Assembly: GCA_914767715.1 (NCBI GenBank)
Contig: OU612074.1
Location: 7,703,501-7,767,500 of the forward strand
DNA: 64,000 bases
DNA from: Membranipora membranacea
Lineage: Eukaryota > Bryozoa > Gymnolaemata > Cheilostomatida > Membraniporidae
Direction: 5' to 3'
The number at the start of each line of letters is the position of its first letter. The first letter of the stretch is position 1. This document shows, in pieces, positions 25,201 to 35,709 of the stretch. A model generated the notes under the pieces. That model was not told the DNA's origin. It saw only the letters and a program-made list of their open reading frames with translations, and ran no database searches. A program made the translations under genes and the position numbers.

Positions 25201-28200
25201 TCACCAAAAAGAGAGACAATGTTAGAGGACATCAAAGCCCGTGTCAAGAGCTCTGGGGGTGGTGTGAGGACGCTCTGTCCTACAAGGTGAGAATAAAGTT
25301 AAATTAAAACATCATGACCTCAACACGATGCGTCACATTTCGTACTTGTTGCTATTTGTAACATGTAATAAAAACATAATGTAACTTGGTGTGTCTACTT
25401 GAGTCAACCAAGGACATTTATTCTCATAATGAACTTCCTCGATACAACTGTCCTCAGTATTCTGATTCTTCTACAGGTGGACAGTTAAAGCAGATTGCCT
25501 GGAATCTATTATGACAAACTATAAGGAGCTGCTTCATCTATCGGAGCAGAGCTTAGAAGCAGGTATATCTGACAGTGACATGAAGGCACGGATAATCAGT
25601 GTAAAAAGTATGATGGAGCAGCTTGAATAATTGATAAGTAAGTATGAGTTAAGGCCCAAACGTTCAAAATCCTCATGGAGTTTACAACACTCCTTCACAT
25701 TGTTATAAATATCTGCTCTGAGGTTCGTCTATATTTTGCAGCATTGGTCATATCAGAGAACGTGCTCCGCGTCACAGATAATCTAGCCAAGTCGCTGCAG
25801 GCAACAAACCTGACAGCAAGTGATGGCCAGGCAATGGCTAAGACAACTGTCAACCATCTCAAGCAGATAAGGGCCAGTGAGCACTATGACAAGCTTTATG
25901 ATTAAGTTATACTGCTTAAAGAAGATCTTGGTAGGTCGTCATGATAGTATAGGTATTGTCTTTAACAGGACAAGACAAAAAATTGTGGTCATAGCTATTT
26001 GTGTGGTATAAACAGTGATAACCTCAGAATTGATTGTCATCGTTGTAAAATTTCATAATTATTCTTCTATAATCCCATACACCAGCCTTCACCCAAATGA
26101 GACCTATTAGATATATAGTATGTCTTAGTAAATTTTGTCACAACAGACCAGCGTTTTTTTCAGACTTGGATGAGCCTGTACGGAAAAGAAGAAGGAAGGT
26201 ACAATCACAATATGAGGATGGACAGGGGGAGTCACACCACCACCAGACACCCAAGAATGTCTACAGACAGCCAGTTTATGAGCTTGTTGACTTTGCTATT
26301 GTAGCTATTGAGGGGAGGTTTAATCAGCCAGGTTTAGAGACATACATAACGCTTCAAAACATCGTGCTCTCTGCTGCTCAGGGTGAGCCATATCTTCACC
26401 TGGTTTCCCCAGAGCTGAAACAAAAGTATAGGGAGGATGTGGACTTTGCTAAGTTGGCCACACAGCTCCAGCTACTGAAGTCTGTCTGTGACCAGGAAGA
26501 AGTGGGGACATTAAATCAGTTCATCAAGTCATTCAAGGCTCTGCCCTCTAAAGGTCTTTTTAGCGGGATAAGTGTTATTGTAAAGCTACTTATGGTCCTT
26601 CCTGCCACAAATGCGGTCTCTGAGAGGTCTTTCTCGACACTTCGTCGAGTTAAGACCTACCTCAGATCTACGATGTCTGAGCACCGTCTTAACTCTCTGA
26701 TGGTCCTCCACATCTATAAGGAGGTAACCAGCAATATGAATATCCAGGCTGTACTCAAACAGTTTGTGAGCGCTAAGCCTGGTCGCTCTGACAGGATTGC
26801 CACCAAGAAGTCTGTGACTAAGTATCTTGAACATTATTTTAACATTATCTGAAAATATTTTTCATACTTTTGCTTTATACTTTATATGCAAATATAGCTA
26901 CAAGTTTGCTTCTGAATAGTCCAAAAAGCTTTGGCGATAAGGAACGCTACGCGACAAGAAACGCGCTGCGACCGTGTCTCATACCGCCCCTGGCATTCCT
27001 AAAAGTTACAACCCTGGAAAATTGAATAGAATATCATTAATGTTGTTGATTAAGTGGAAAACATATTATGGTTGAACAGCAATGTTTTAAATGAGCTGAA
27101 CTTTTCTTTGGATCTCAAATGTAATGGTAAGAAATTGTAAGTAATAGAAACTTTGTACCTCAGATTGTCACCATGATATATCATTATTATGAACTTATGA
27201 AATCATGGTTTTTAAATCCTCTGTTAATAAATGGAGGTGACAAAAAATTGTTTACCTTGTGGGCAAAACGTGTAGTTAAAAAACGAACAAGTTTAGGAAG
27301 GGGCAGAAATTGTAATGGTCGCTTACTCGATTTAGTTGGAATGAGATATTGCAGAATGTAAGGCACATCGGCGATCATGTGTAATTTTTATGATTTTTGA
27401 ACAAACAAAACAAACATCAAATGTAAATGTTTTGTGTTTTTAATGTCATTCCCTGGATTCATTGAGTTTAGCCACCTTAACGAGAGTTACTACATAATAT
27501 ACATGATAAAACTTGACTCTTCTTCATATCTTCATTAATAATGAATAATTGATTGAAAATGAGGAAGTAATAAACGCCTTCAAAAATTGTGCATAAAGAG
27601 TAAGGTGAACATTATTATTGTCAGCTAAAAATAACAAATTACATTCTATGAGGAGATAACTAGAGGTCATTTACACTCCAAAAGTTCTTGTTTTATTTCT
27701 ATCCTATTTGGGTTGAACCTCTGAGTTGTTAACCTAGCAAGCAAATTATAATTATTCATTCAGGACAATTGGCAACTAGGTTACCTTCCCATGCCTTATC
27801 TGTAGGTAAACTGGTACCCTTGCGGATACCATGATAGTGCTTCTATTTTAATCAATGTTATTGAAATTAATTTTCATCTCAATGATGCCCTACCGAGGAT
27901 GTTAATTAAAGGGACAAGGATTTATGAGTGGATATGGTGGATCAAGTCCTTATGAAGTGGTTGGAAGAATGGTTATACAAGAATGCATAACTCCTTTAGC
28001 TTGATTGACATTAAAAAATCTGTAATAACTCAACTTACTTTTATATTGCGGTAGGATGATCGAGTTGTTAAGAGCAAATATGTACTCGATATCTCCTCTT
28101 GGTGATACACTAACTATTGTGAAGTTCATAACAGCGACTAGATAACCTGGTATCATTTGATCATATTCCATGTAACTAAATGTTTTGGGCTCATCAAACA

Positions 28201-30200
28201 CTGGATGCTGAGGAGGGCGGGGCACTTGAACTACAGTGGAACTTCCTCCTTCAGCTAGCTTGAAACCTATTGGCGAATACTGAGATCTGAAATAGAAATC
28301 AAACACATTTGATGAAATAAGGAGTGATTTTATTTTTCTAGTTTTTTGGTCAGGTTCTTACCTCTTATACAGCAGAGTTCATGATCCAGATTATAGTTTG
28401 AGCATCCATGCTCTCAAGCTTAACGGTAATGGCCTCATGTTCCATATTATAGTTTGAGCACTGATGCATAGCAGAGTATTATTGGACTTAAAGTGGCATT
28501 CAACCCTGGTACCACTAAATATGGATCAACTTGCAATTGGCACAGGTAGGCAACATGCTCAACAATTAAAAATCAAAGGTATAAGCTCTGATCCTGCAAC
28601 ACAGGGCAGTCAGCAGCCCCTTAACCCCAATGGCCGCAATAAAATGAATTACATTGGGAGCTATGTGTTTTCAATAATCTATTATAATTATCGAAAGCAG
28701 ATATATTGTTTTTGTAGTTGATTTTGTCATTGAGATGACTGTTTATGTATAAAGTTTGTGATTGAAATATTGAAATTTTTCCAATTTAATATTAATTTAA
28801 ACATGATTCAAATATCAAAATAAAACTTTTGTTGCTGTCTGCTACTTTAAAGTGTCGGTAGTGGAGCAAAGGAACCCGATCAGTTGCAGCATGATTCATG
28901 TATTATGATCAAAAGACTGTTTTTTTAAATCTTAGAGCTCTGCAGGCGAAAACACTCATGACGATAACAAAATCGATTTCGCAGAACTAATTTAATGACT
29001 GCATAACGATAACCCTCCTGAAACTGCCGTAGTCTTGAATGAGGAAACTGATGATATTTGCATTTTTTCATTCATTTTTTCTCGTTTTATGACAAATGAA
29101 TTTTTTTGGGGACTTATCTACTGGAATTTACCCGAATGCATTGCTTTTGCGCAACCCTGAATCGGAGGAAAAAGTGAAAACATATTTGACACAAACATAC
29201 TTTATCCAAAGCAGGGGACTTTGTGACAGAGGATAAGAGTTACTGTGTAATAATATAAAATTGAATCTTTTGGTTCTAGCTTAAGGGATATTTAGGGATA
29301 CATAAATGTAAAATTTATGTTTTGTGATAATGAACCATGAATATATTCTGAGCAAGTTTGAGAACCAAAATTGTAGAGAGATGGAACACTTTTCCAGCGA
29401 GGGTTGGTGGGGTTGGTGAAGAGGCCATAAGTTTACATGTCTAATTATATTATATTATTATTATATTATTATATTATATTGTAGATGACATATATTGAGC
29501 ATCCAATTTATTTTCTTTACTGTCAATTAAAGGCTACAGAAGGACCAAAACAATATATAGACTGGCAGCTAGTTCTCCAATAGTTATGCAATACTTTGAC
29601 ACTTAATAAAATTGGTTGCACATCCGGATAAAAATTATGTGTAGCATTAGAAATTGCCCCCCCCCCCCCTTTGTTGCCCATGATCCTCGACGTTTCAAAG
29701 AATAATGTCGTGCCAGCGCGATGAACAACCTATTTTGAGAACAGGATATGTCTACTATTTTACCATGGATGTATGTGCACAGGTCATTCCAGCTCTGATA
29801 ATGAATGATAATGATTAATTAATAGTCTCTGAGTGCAATGCCTTAGACTCTGGCTCAATCACGATTCAAAATTCATTTAAATTGAGTTCACATTCTTTAT
29901 TATCCTAGCCTTAGATTAGAGACACATGTTGAGAATTTAAATTCTCAGCTATCTTTTGTGATTTCATGGTCACTTAAACTGCAAAATTTCTCAGGAAACT
30001 GAAACAAATTGGATGAACATAGGCAGAGTTTTACACTTTCTAGATATGTTTCTGCATAAATTTTGCAAGGTTTATCACGAAATGAATCCTAGTTCGCTGA
30101 ACTTTGAAAAATTGTTATTTGTTCATGTCATTGTGCAGGCTTACCTGACATTGGTGATGATTCCAAGAAAGACAAGATAAGACCACTGAAATAGCTCCAT
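19236..30200 (-). CDS. gene B: seven-exon type I membrane protein, paralogue of A and C (631 aa), intact
   Basis: Exons in transcript order: 30200-30145, 28286-28039, 22095-21835, 21375-20755, 20426-20169, 19906-19664, 19444-19236. They sum to 1896 nt, have consistent GT-AG borders and the same phases as A, and contain no internal stop. Exon 1 gives the signal peptide (MELFQWSYLVFLGIITNV). Exon 2 carries PRPPQHPVFDEP and the glycosylation site VMNFTIVS. Exon 4 (207 codons) carries the propeller-like core (VGELGPLTSVPVSVGVFVFA, LHNLRVMDLN). Exons 5-6 are the cysteine-rich stalk. Exon 7 has a membrane helix at about 566-589. Its basic tail is longer than in A or C, ending YLCRIQQ. Intron 2 is 5943 bp, against 524 in A and 1453 in C, because a hAT transposon sits in it in antisense orientation. 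Function inferred only: surface recognition or adhesion. Nearest relative is gene C. Confidence 0.85.
23087..26852 (+). pseudogene. hAT transposase of the ZMYM/DUF4371 type, split by introns and broken by stops
   Basis: Likely exons: an acidic N-terminal piece to 23292, 23434-23613, 23772-24094, 24231-24430, a short one near 24557, about 24729-24837, 24998-25286, 25477-25637, 25742-25930, 26164-26852. Exon 23434-23613 holds a TTF-type zinc finger (WFESFSWMHYDV...CFEC). 24231-24430 holds VDETTD, the first catalytic aspartate. 24998-25286 holds CYDGASAM and the CxxH motif HCYGHALNLA. The last exon holds the C-terminal hAT dimerisation region with NAVSERSFSTLRR, including the catalytic glutamate. 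Three in-frame stops, TGA at 23810, TAA at 25628 and TAA at 25903, interrupt otherwise well-conserved coding, so it cannot make a full enzyme now. Confidence 0.8.
24666..24722 (+). repeat. stray copy of an exon/intron border inside the hAT element
   Basis: About 55 bases here (GGTGTGAGGACGCTCTGTCC and onward, including the donor GTGAGAATAAAG) recur at 25259-25313, where they are the end of a real transposase exon (VRTLCPTR) and the start of its intron. Here they lie just before another exon that they do not fit. This is an internal template-switch or gap-repair scar. Confidence 0.8.
27826..27958 (+). pseudogene. truncated copy of the unexplained fragment at 40088-40312
   Basis: On the plus strand, antisense to gene B intron 2, this matches the last two thirds of the frame at 40130-40312 (YHDSASILIN ... 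RIYEWIWWIKSL). Its upstream part is deleted relative to gene C. Two short stretches carry changed amino acids, and there is no start. It is a broken passenger. Confidence 0.6.
28492..28846. mobile_element. MITE copy 2, TTAA target site (intron 1 of gene B)
   Basis: Same family as 1104-1600. It is 355 bp, starts AGTGGCATTCAACCCTGG, ends in GCTGTCTGCTACT and is flanked by TTAA at 28488-28491 and 28847-28850. Its mirror copy on the right arm of the inverted duplication (60366-60873) is longer, so this copy has an internal deletion. Confidence 0.8.
29440..29481. repeat. (ATT/AT)n microsatellite
   Basis: Runs of TATTATATTATTATAT in intron 1 of gene B. The mirror position in the right arm lacks the expansion. 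A run of 13 C occurs a little further on, at 29657-29669. Confidence 0.75.
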
Positions 30201-30310
30201 GCTTTAGGGTGCAGGACATAGCAATGATTGAAACCCAGTCAGAAGCTGTAAGCTGCTGTGATGGGGGGTTTAATTGTATATTTACTGCGACCTCATTTTT
30301 AACAGCTGTT
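30201..30310 (-). promoter_or_regulatory. putative promoter of gene B
   Basis: On the minus strand a TATA-like TAAATATACA lies about 75-85 bases before the ATG. It is followed by a block shared with the flanks of C and D (AGCTTCTGACTGGGT and CCTGCACCCTAAAGC). The same spacing is seen upstream of D (58423-58432) and C (CTATATATTA at 42625-42634). That conservation is the only evidence. Confidence 0.4.
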
Positions 30311-30686
30311 AAGTAATTGATTTGTTAAGTCATTTTACAGTAACACCTATGACAGAATAGAATGCTTGTGTGAAAAAATACTATACAGTAATTATAAATG
30401 ATAAGGGTCCCATGGTTGTACTCAATAAACATAAACATGACAGCATCTTATACTATGATAGCTTATCAATACATGCTCAAGCTTATGTCATGTGCTATTT
30501 AGTGATCGCCAAGAGGAGGCAAAAACCTTTGAGGGTGTTAAGTAGCGCCAGGTTGAATATTGTAAGCCCCTCCTGTGGAGTCTGGGGTTAATACCGAGCC
30601 TCCAAAGCGCTTTGATGATATAATTAGCAAATGGAAGACCTAAATGAGCTGATTCTGACATGGAATATTCAATTATAACACTTTAA

Positions 30687-31315
30687 AGACTTTGTTTGAG
30701 GCTGCTCTTTTTTATCACATCTTATTCTCCATATTTTATTCTATCATGTGAGCGATTTTCAGCTTTATAATCCAAATATTGAGGAAGTTATGGCCTCTCA
30801 AACTTCCAAGGTGACGGCAATTTATCGGCAGTAAGAATCAGCCGGCAATCCCTAGGGCACGTCACTAATAAATATGTTGATGATCAAAATGTTCAAATCT
30901 GTAACGGTCTCGAACCCAAGGTCCGACGCCGCTAATACTAAGCTATATTGTCTACTGGCTAACCTAGTTGGTCCAAGTGGCGTGATGGTAGTGATGGTAG
31001 TGATGGTAGCGTCGTTGCCTGCAGGTGTGGGGACCCGGGTTCGATTCCCACCAAGGTCTGAATTTTGATCATCATCTTATCTGTGTGATTATTAGTGTAA
31101 TAGCTCATAATGTCTATGTCACATGTCTATGGTTGTGACATACCCCAGGGGAAACATCCGCTTATTCCCAATGCCGATTGAAGGCAATCACCCTGGAAGT
31201 TTGAGAGGCCATAACTTCCTCAATATTTGGATTCTAAAGCTGAAAATCGCTCACATGATAGAATAAAATATGGAGAATAAGATGTGATACAAAAGAGCAG
31301 CCTCAAACAAAGTCT
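30687..31315. mobile_element. 629-bp TIR element with TTAA target site and tRNA-like interior
   Basis: The ends are about 125-base inverted repeats with only a few mismatches (30687-30813 against 31189-31315), starting AGACTTTGTTTGAGGCTGCT. TTAA flanks it at 30683-30686 and 31316-31319. The right arm of the inverted duplication is the empty site: near 58020 the flanks are joined with a single TTAA. The middle (30814-31188) carries tRNA-like sequences on both strands. No transposase is present. Confidence 0.85.
30972..31056 (+). ncRNA. tRNA-like (SINE-type) sequence inside the TTAA element
   Basis: A tRNA-like left end, GGTCCAAGTGGCGTGATGGT, is followed by a GTGATGGTA nonamer repeated three times and then by a pol III B box GGTTCGATTCC. 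On the opposite strand just upstream (30906-30917) is a second B box, GGGTTCGAGACC. The copies do not fold into clean cloverleaves, so they are tRNA-derived or SINE-like rather than working tRNA genes. Confidence 0.5.
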
Positions 31316-34300
31316 TTAAGGCCACTACCTAGAGCATTCTAAGGGAGGTAGAGCTTCACGGCTTCCCCTAGAATGACTGGCCTGGCCTACACATCATAAA
31401 TTTATATCAATTTACATATGTTTTTGAGCCATCAAGAGCTCACATTAGCCAGTACCAGCAAAACAAACTCTCGCCAACATTTATTCATCTAGGGTAATTG
31501 ATCACTATACACCTTTTACCTGTGGACACTTTCTTGATAGAGGGAGATCAGTAATATGATTTTAACGTATGATATAGGGAAGGCGTGACCCAAACAGTCA
31601 AAAAACAAATCACTGAATATTATTGATCATATCAATGTTCATTGGCTTTCACCTGATTAACAATTTCAGGAGGCGTGGCAGCGAGACTTAAACTGCACAA
31701 TAGCAATCCCTTTGTGGGACTTTGCAGAACTTCTATAGACTTAAATTTCTGACATGTTGTGGAGATATTTGACCGATAAGCTCTTTTACTTGACTATATC
31801 ATGTGAAATATAATTTAGTTGGGTTTATGCACTAAGAATTTCTCCAAGTCCAGGCACTTTTTATCACAACTAGAAATTTTAAATGATATTTCATAATTTT
31901 AATCATTATTTTCATTCATATCCCTGGAAGATTGCTCTAATCAAAGATATTACACAGACACGAAGGCAAAAGTGTGGACCTCTGCCTCGATTATCAATCA
32001 GCATGGCATGGATGGCGTTACAATCAAGCATCGCACGAGGCAACCAGAAGCCATGTGACAGTCCTAGTAATATCTTAATCGGGCTTATGTCAGTAAATAT
32101 TAGCACCATGAAAAACATATTGATACAATTTTCCTAAGGTAATAATTGACACATATCAAAATTAAATAGCAGTTGTATAACCCACCCATGAGATGAAGTC
32201 ATGACCAGAAAACGTAAAAATTTGAAACGTGCAATCTATACATGCAGGGTGATTGTCACCAACTAGACACTTTTGAGTCAAACAATTTATAATAAAGTGG
32301 TAATTGTGGCATGCAGATAAGATTTTTGACCCACTGTTTGTCACAGTTCCTAAGATAATCATTTATACTTCTCTCCTGTCTAATAAACCACTGCTTAACA
32401 AGGCTATATTTCCAATGTTGACAGTGTTTTGGATTACGCATTATGAAATACCATGGGGTTGTTATATTTTAAAAAACAAGGCGGAAAGTTTCATCCTGTA
32501 GGAGCATTTTCTGTGAGGATTGATACAGTGAGTGATATAAAATTTACAGCAGAATTTCTTTTAAATTACAACTCTAATAATCAAGCAAAGGTAGTTTCTG
32601 GATTCTGTGCCAAGAAGATAAGCAAACTTTTATGCTGTGGGAAGTCCCCAACTTTATGCCATGACAATTGAAGGGTTGTGAACAATTTCATTCTTAAGTC
32701 TTTATCAGGCGATTACTTAACCAAGCTGGTGACTCAAACATCGCAACCAAACACACCTTTCTGATTGCATGCCAATAACAATTAGCAGGTGATGATAAAA
32801 TTTGTGACACCCAATAAATCCTCACAACAATAAATGATGCAATTGTCTTATAATGAGCTGCTAATTATGCTATGGCGTGAATGTCATGTTTTATCATCAC
32901 AAGCTCTGATGTACATGTCATTTTATGAGCAGAAGACAATCGAGATTCATCTTGCTGGGTCCGTAATTTATACAAAACAAACAGCCTCATGCCCATCTAC
33001 TCATTCATATATCTTTTATTCACATTGTCTTAGTAACACATTATGCCAAGAAAAGTTTTGTAGAAATGTACAAAAACTTTCCAATTTCAACCGTAGTAGA
33101 CGGAAGGACGAGTAAAGAAATTTGTGATACCTCGATGTGTTTAGGACTGATGAAAGAGTGCATGTCTGTGGCAAGCCAGGATATGCGGTTGAGTTTAAGG
33201 AGTTCACCTACGGCCTACTAACTTTCTCAATTACATTAAAAAAGTGCACTTAAAGTTAATTTGTGTGAAAAGTTAGTGATTGAGGTATGACAGACACCAA
33301 AACATTACCGTTGTGTGAAAGTCGGATTTATGACCCTTCCTTCAAAAGGGAATATAGCTTTCAAGGCCTGTTCTGATGTCTAAAAAGCGTGTTATACAAG
33401 TTTCTTGATCAATGCTACAGCTCAATGCTTGAAGCTCACTGTTAGTTCTTTTTCGATGGGAGATTTTTTATATTGAGACTGCTACAATAATGGTTTAAAA
33501 GGTGAAGGTAAGTGATGTTTTACATGTCTCGATGTCAGGTTTGTTCCAGTTATCCAACATGCACGCATTTCAGCTGTCAGAACACCATGACACCTACAAA
33601 GTATTTTGTGATATTGGTTCCCGTATCTAAATTATCCCTCCTGATTGTTGTATGACCAAATTTTACTATTTGATACTCCTACTGGTTTATTGACATAACC
33701 GTATTCTGATTGTAATTGGCCTTGTCACATTGGAACTGAATGCCTCGTGTGAGGCCATTCATGCAACGCTGATCACGTATCAACGCAAAACCAGATGGTC
33801 ACTGTGAGTGCCTATCATTCAATTTTATAACCTAACGATAGGCAAAGGCACTACAGGGGAACATCAACTTGGCTATGCAAACCTGCCAACGTTTTACCAA
33901 TTAAATTATGTGCATTATTTATTGAATGACAACCCTGACATGTTTGAAACGGTGGGCAATATACATATTACGTATAATGCATTGATAAATGTGCAAACAT
34001 GTGCCAACACATGTACGAATATAAAAAAAATGAGCATAATGCATGTCGGCATAAATCATCAAACAAATACATAATAATGATTTTATTTATGAGTGATAAT
34101 TTCTAAAAAGAAATTTCACAACACTCAAATTTTTCATCTTGTGGATTTGGAAAACTCACAACATCATCAGGAAAGTGAAACATAAAAAAGTAACTCAATT
34201 TACAAAACTCAATAAATCAAACTTCTGGATAAGCTGTGAAAGATAAATTGATAGGTGTTTGCTCCCTTGAGTGAGTGGTTCATTTTTTGGTTAGTATAAA

Positions 34301-34790
34301 CCTTACTTGATTTTTCCAGTTCAAAGCAATCCAAGTTTACGTATATATTTATGTTGATGTAGAAATCCTGAATACCTCAAAGTTTAGGGGAACACTTCAA
34401 CATCATTGTTCTTTGATCACCCCATGTGGATTTCATGCAAGTTTTGTAATGGATTGCAGTTTGAGCTTTTATGGGTGCTGTTTCTCCGCTGCGTTGATCC
34501 TTATCTCTGTCTTGTCTTGTAATCATGTGCGGTAAGCAATCAGCCAATCTGTAACACAATCAAAGATCAGTAGTGACAATATGTTTAATGGATCATCCAA
34601 ATACAGCCTGTGATTCTAATTGATTCATAGGAGAGCTCTATTGCGTGAATAAGAATAACTGGTTTGTTGAGGACAAGTCATACTATCATTGTATGAGAAG
34701 AGATTAATTACACCTTCCCTAGTAATAACGAAAACCAGTCACCAAACTTGTCTAACAAAAAGGGGGTTGGGTTATTTAGCCATCTCCATA
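31316..34790. other. intergenic region upstream of gene B, nothing recognised
   Basis: Up to about 32580 this belongs to the inverted duplication. 31330-31400 contains a short inverted motif (CTAGAGCATTCTA ... CCCCTAGAATG) that also appears in decayed form near 52070-52130. From 32581 to 34790 I see no coding frame with family resemblance, no RNA gene and no bounded element. The short frames there look like chance. Confidence 0.5.
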
Positions 34791-35134
34791 TACCCTACTG
34801 ACCTTATGTTTTCAAGTGGTTTAATATTTCGCGGTTAGCGATGACAGAAACCGCCAATAGTAAAAATTAGATAAATACATACATTGGATGTCAATAGGCT
34901 GAATAACTCAGTGTGTAGAGCGTCTGCCTTGTAGACACAAAGAAATGGGATGTTGCAGGTTCAAATACCATTGAGCTATGCTCTTTTTAAAATAGAATAC
35001 TACTACTACTATAGATGAGTTATCCTCTCAAGTTCGCCAGCCTGAGATCCGTGAATAATTATGACTAGTGAAAGATGTTAGAGTTGTGCCTTCCGCGAAT
35101 TAGGAGCCCGCAAAATATTAAGGTCAGTAGGGTA
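34791..35134. mobile_element. 344-bp TIR element with tRNA-like interior
   Basis: Terminal inverted repeats TACCCTACTGACCTTA (34791-34806) and its reverse complement (35119-35134). If the outer TA is the target duplication, this fits a Tc1/mariner-type MITE. The interior has CGCGG/CCGCGAA words and a tRNA-like stretch at 34898-34976. Confidence 0.7.
34898..34976 (+). ncRNA. tRNA-like sequence inside the 34791-35134 element
   Basis: It begins GGCTGAATAACTCAGTGTGT with a recognisable A box (TAACTCAGTGTGTAGAGCG). Then come the anticodon-arm-like GTCTGCCTTGTAGAC and a B-box-like GGTTCAAATACC. The acceptor arm does not pair well. It is probably a SINE head or tRNA pseudogene. Confidence 0.5.
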
Positions 35135-35519
35135 AGTTAAATGTAATCAATAGCCTTCCACAACATGTCAGGTCTTTGAACAATCTGAAGGCATTTAGAC
35201 AAAATACATTTATTTATTTCATATGTAAGACATAATTGTTATTTTTTGGTACTCAGCCAAACTGTCTGTGGTTTACATTTTTCTTCTTTAATTTTTAGTT
35301 TATTTTGCTTGCTCTGGCACATTTGGAAGCACATCATTTCAATGATTAATGATGATATTGTTGTTAATAAATGTTAAAAGAAGTTAGACATGCATGCCAA
35401 GACAAACGGGAAAGATATCCAAGAACCATGCCCCCCAGGTTCGCTCAGACATCCCAAATTGCATCCTGCCTGGACTGTTTTTTTTGCGACACGAGTGCAT
35501 TTATATCAATGATACTATT

Positions 35520-35665
35520 TTCTGATCTTCCCAGTCAGTCAGTCAGCCGGTCGGTTGGCGGACAGTCAGTAGGTCGGTCATTTAGTCAGTCAAACAAACA
35601 ATCAACCAACCAATACAATCATTCGATGTAAGTGTAAGTGTTAGATGTAAGTGTAAGTTCAAGTG
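35520..35665. repeat. CAGT/GTCGGT and GTAAGT simple repeats beside the gene C stop
   Basis: Degenerate CAGTCAGTCAGC..GTCGGT repeats pass into CAAACAAACAA and then a GTAAGTGTAAGT array ending about 45 bases below the gene C stop codon. Low-complexity DNA in the presumed 3' UTR. Confidence 0.7.
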
Positions 35666-35709
35666 TAAGTGACTTACAAGCAGCAGATCGACATTCATTG
35701 TCAGTTACT

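Larger units (their letters stand above)
22329..27016 (+). mobile_element. hAT-superfamily DNA transposon in intron 2 of gene B
   Basis: Element of 4688 bp with hAT-type imperfect terminal inverted repeats. The left end is CAGGGGTGTAATTTTAGGGG and the right end, reversed, is CAGGGTTGTAACTTTTAGG. Both continue with a GGGGCGGT word. Its borders are supported by gene C: the A-rich sequence just before 22329 and the GAAAATTGAATAGAATATC just after 27016 are joined directly in the matching intron of gene C near 39165-39185, so C is the empty site. The expected 8-bp target duplication is not clean; only GAAAA is shared by both flanks. It carries a transposase on the plus strand, opposite to gene B. 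Confidence 0.85.
27175..32580. repeat. large inverted duplication, left arm (5' half of gene B)
   Basis: This stretch, covering part of intron 2, exon 2, intron 1, exon 1 and about 2.4 kb upstream of gene B, is repeated in opposite orientation at 56735-61619. Most of the two arms is nearly identical. Indels: the left arm keeps exon 2 (missing on the right) and has the 629-bp TTAA element at 30687-31315. The right arm has the 253-bp MITE at 58865-59117 and about 280 extra bases at 59183-59461. Confidence 0.85.

Noticed and set aside
30370-30591. 73-codon frame just upstream of gene B, repeated at 58088-58333
   Set aside because: It is duplicated only because it lies within the inverted duplication; no family resemblance and no other evidence of coding.
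32834-33115. 93-codon plus-strand frame
   Set aside because: Composition and lack of motifs suggest chance; no splice context.
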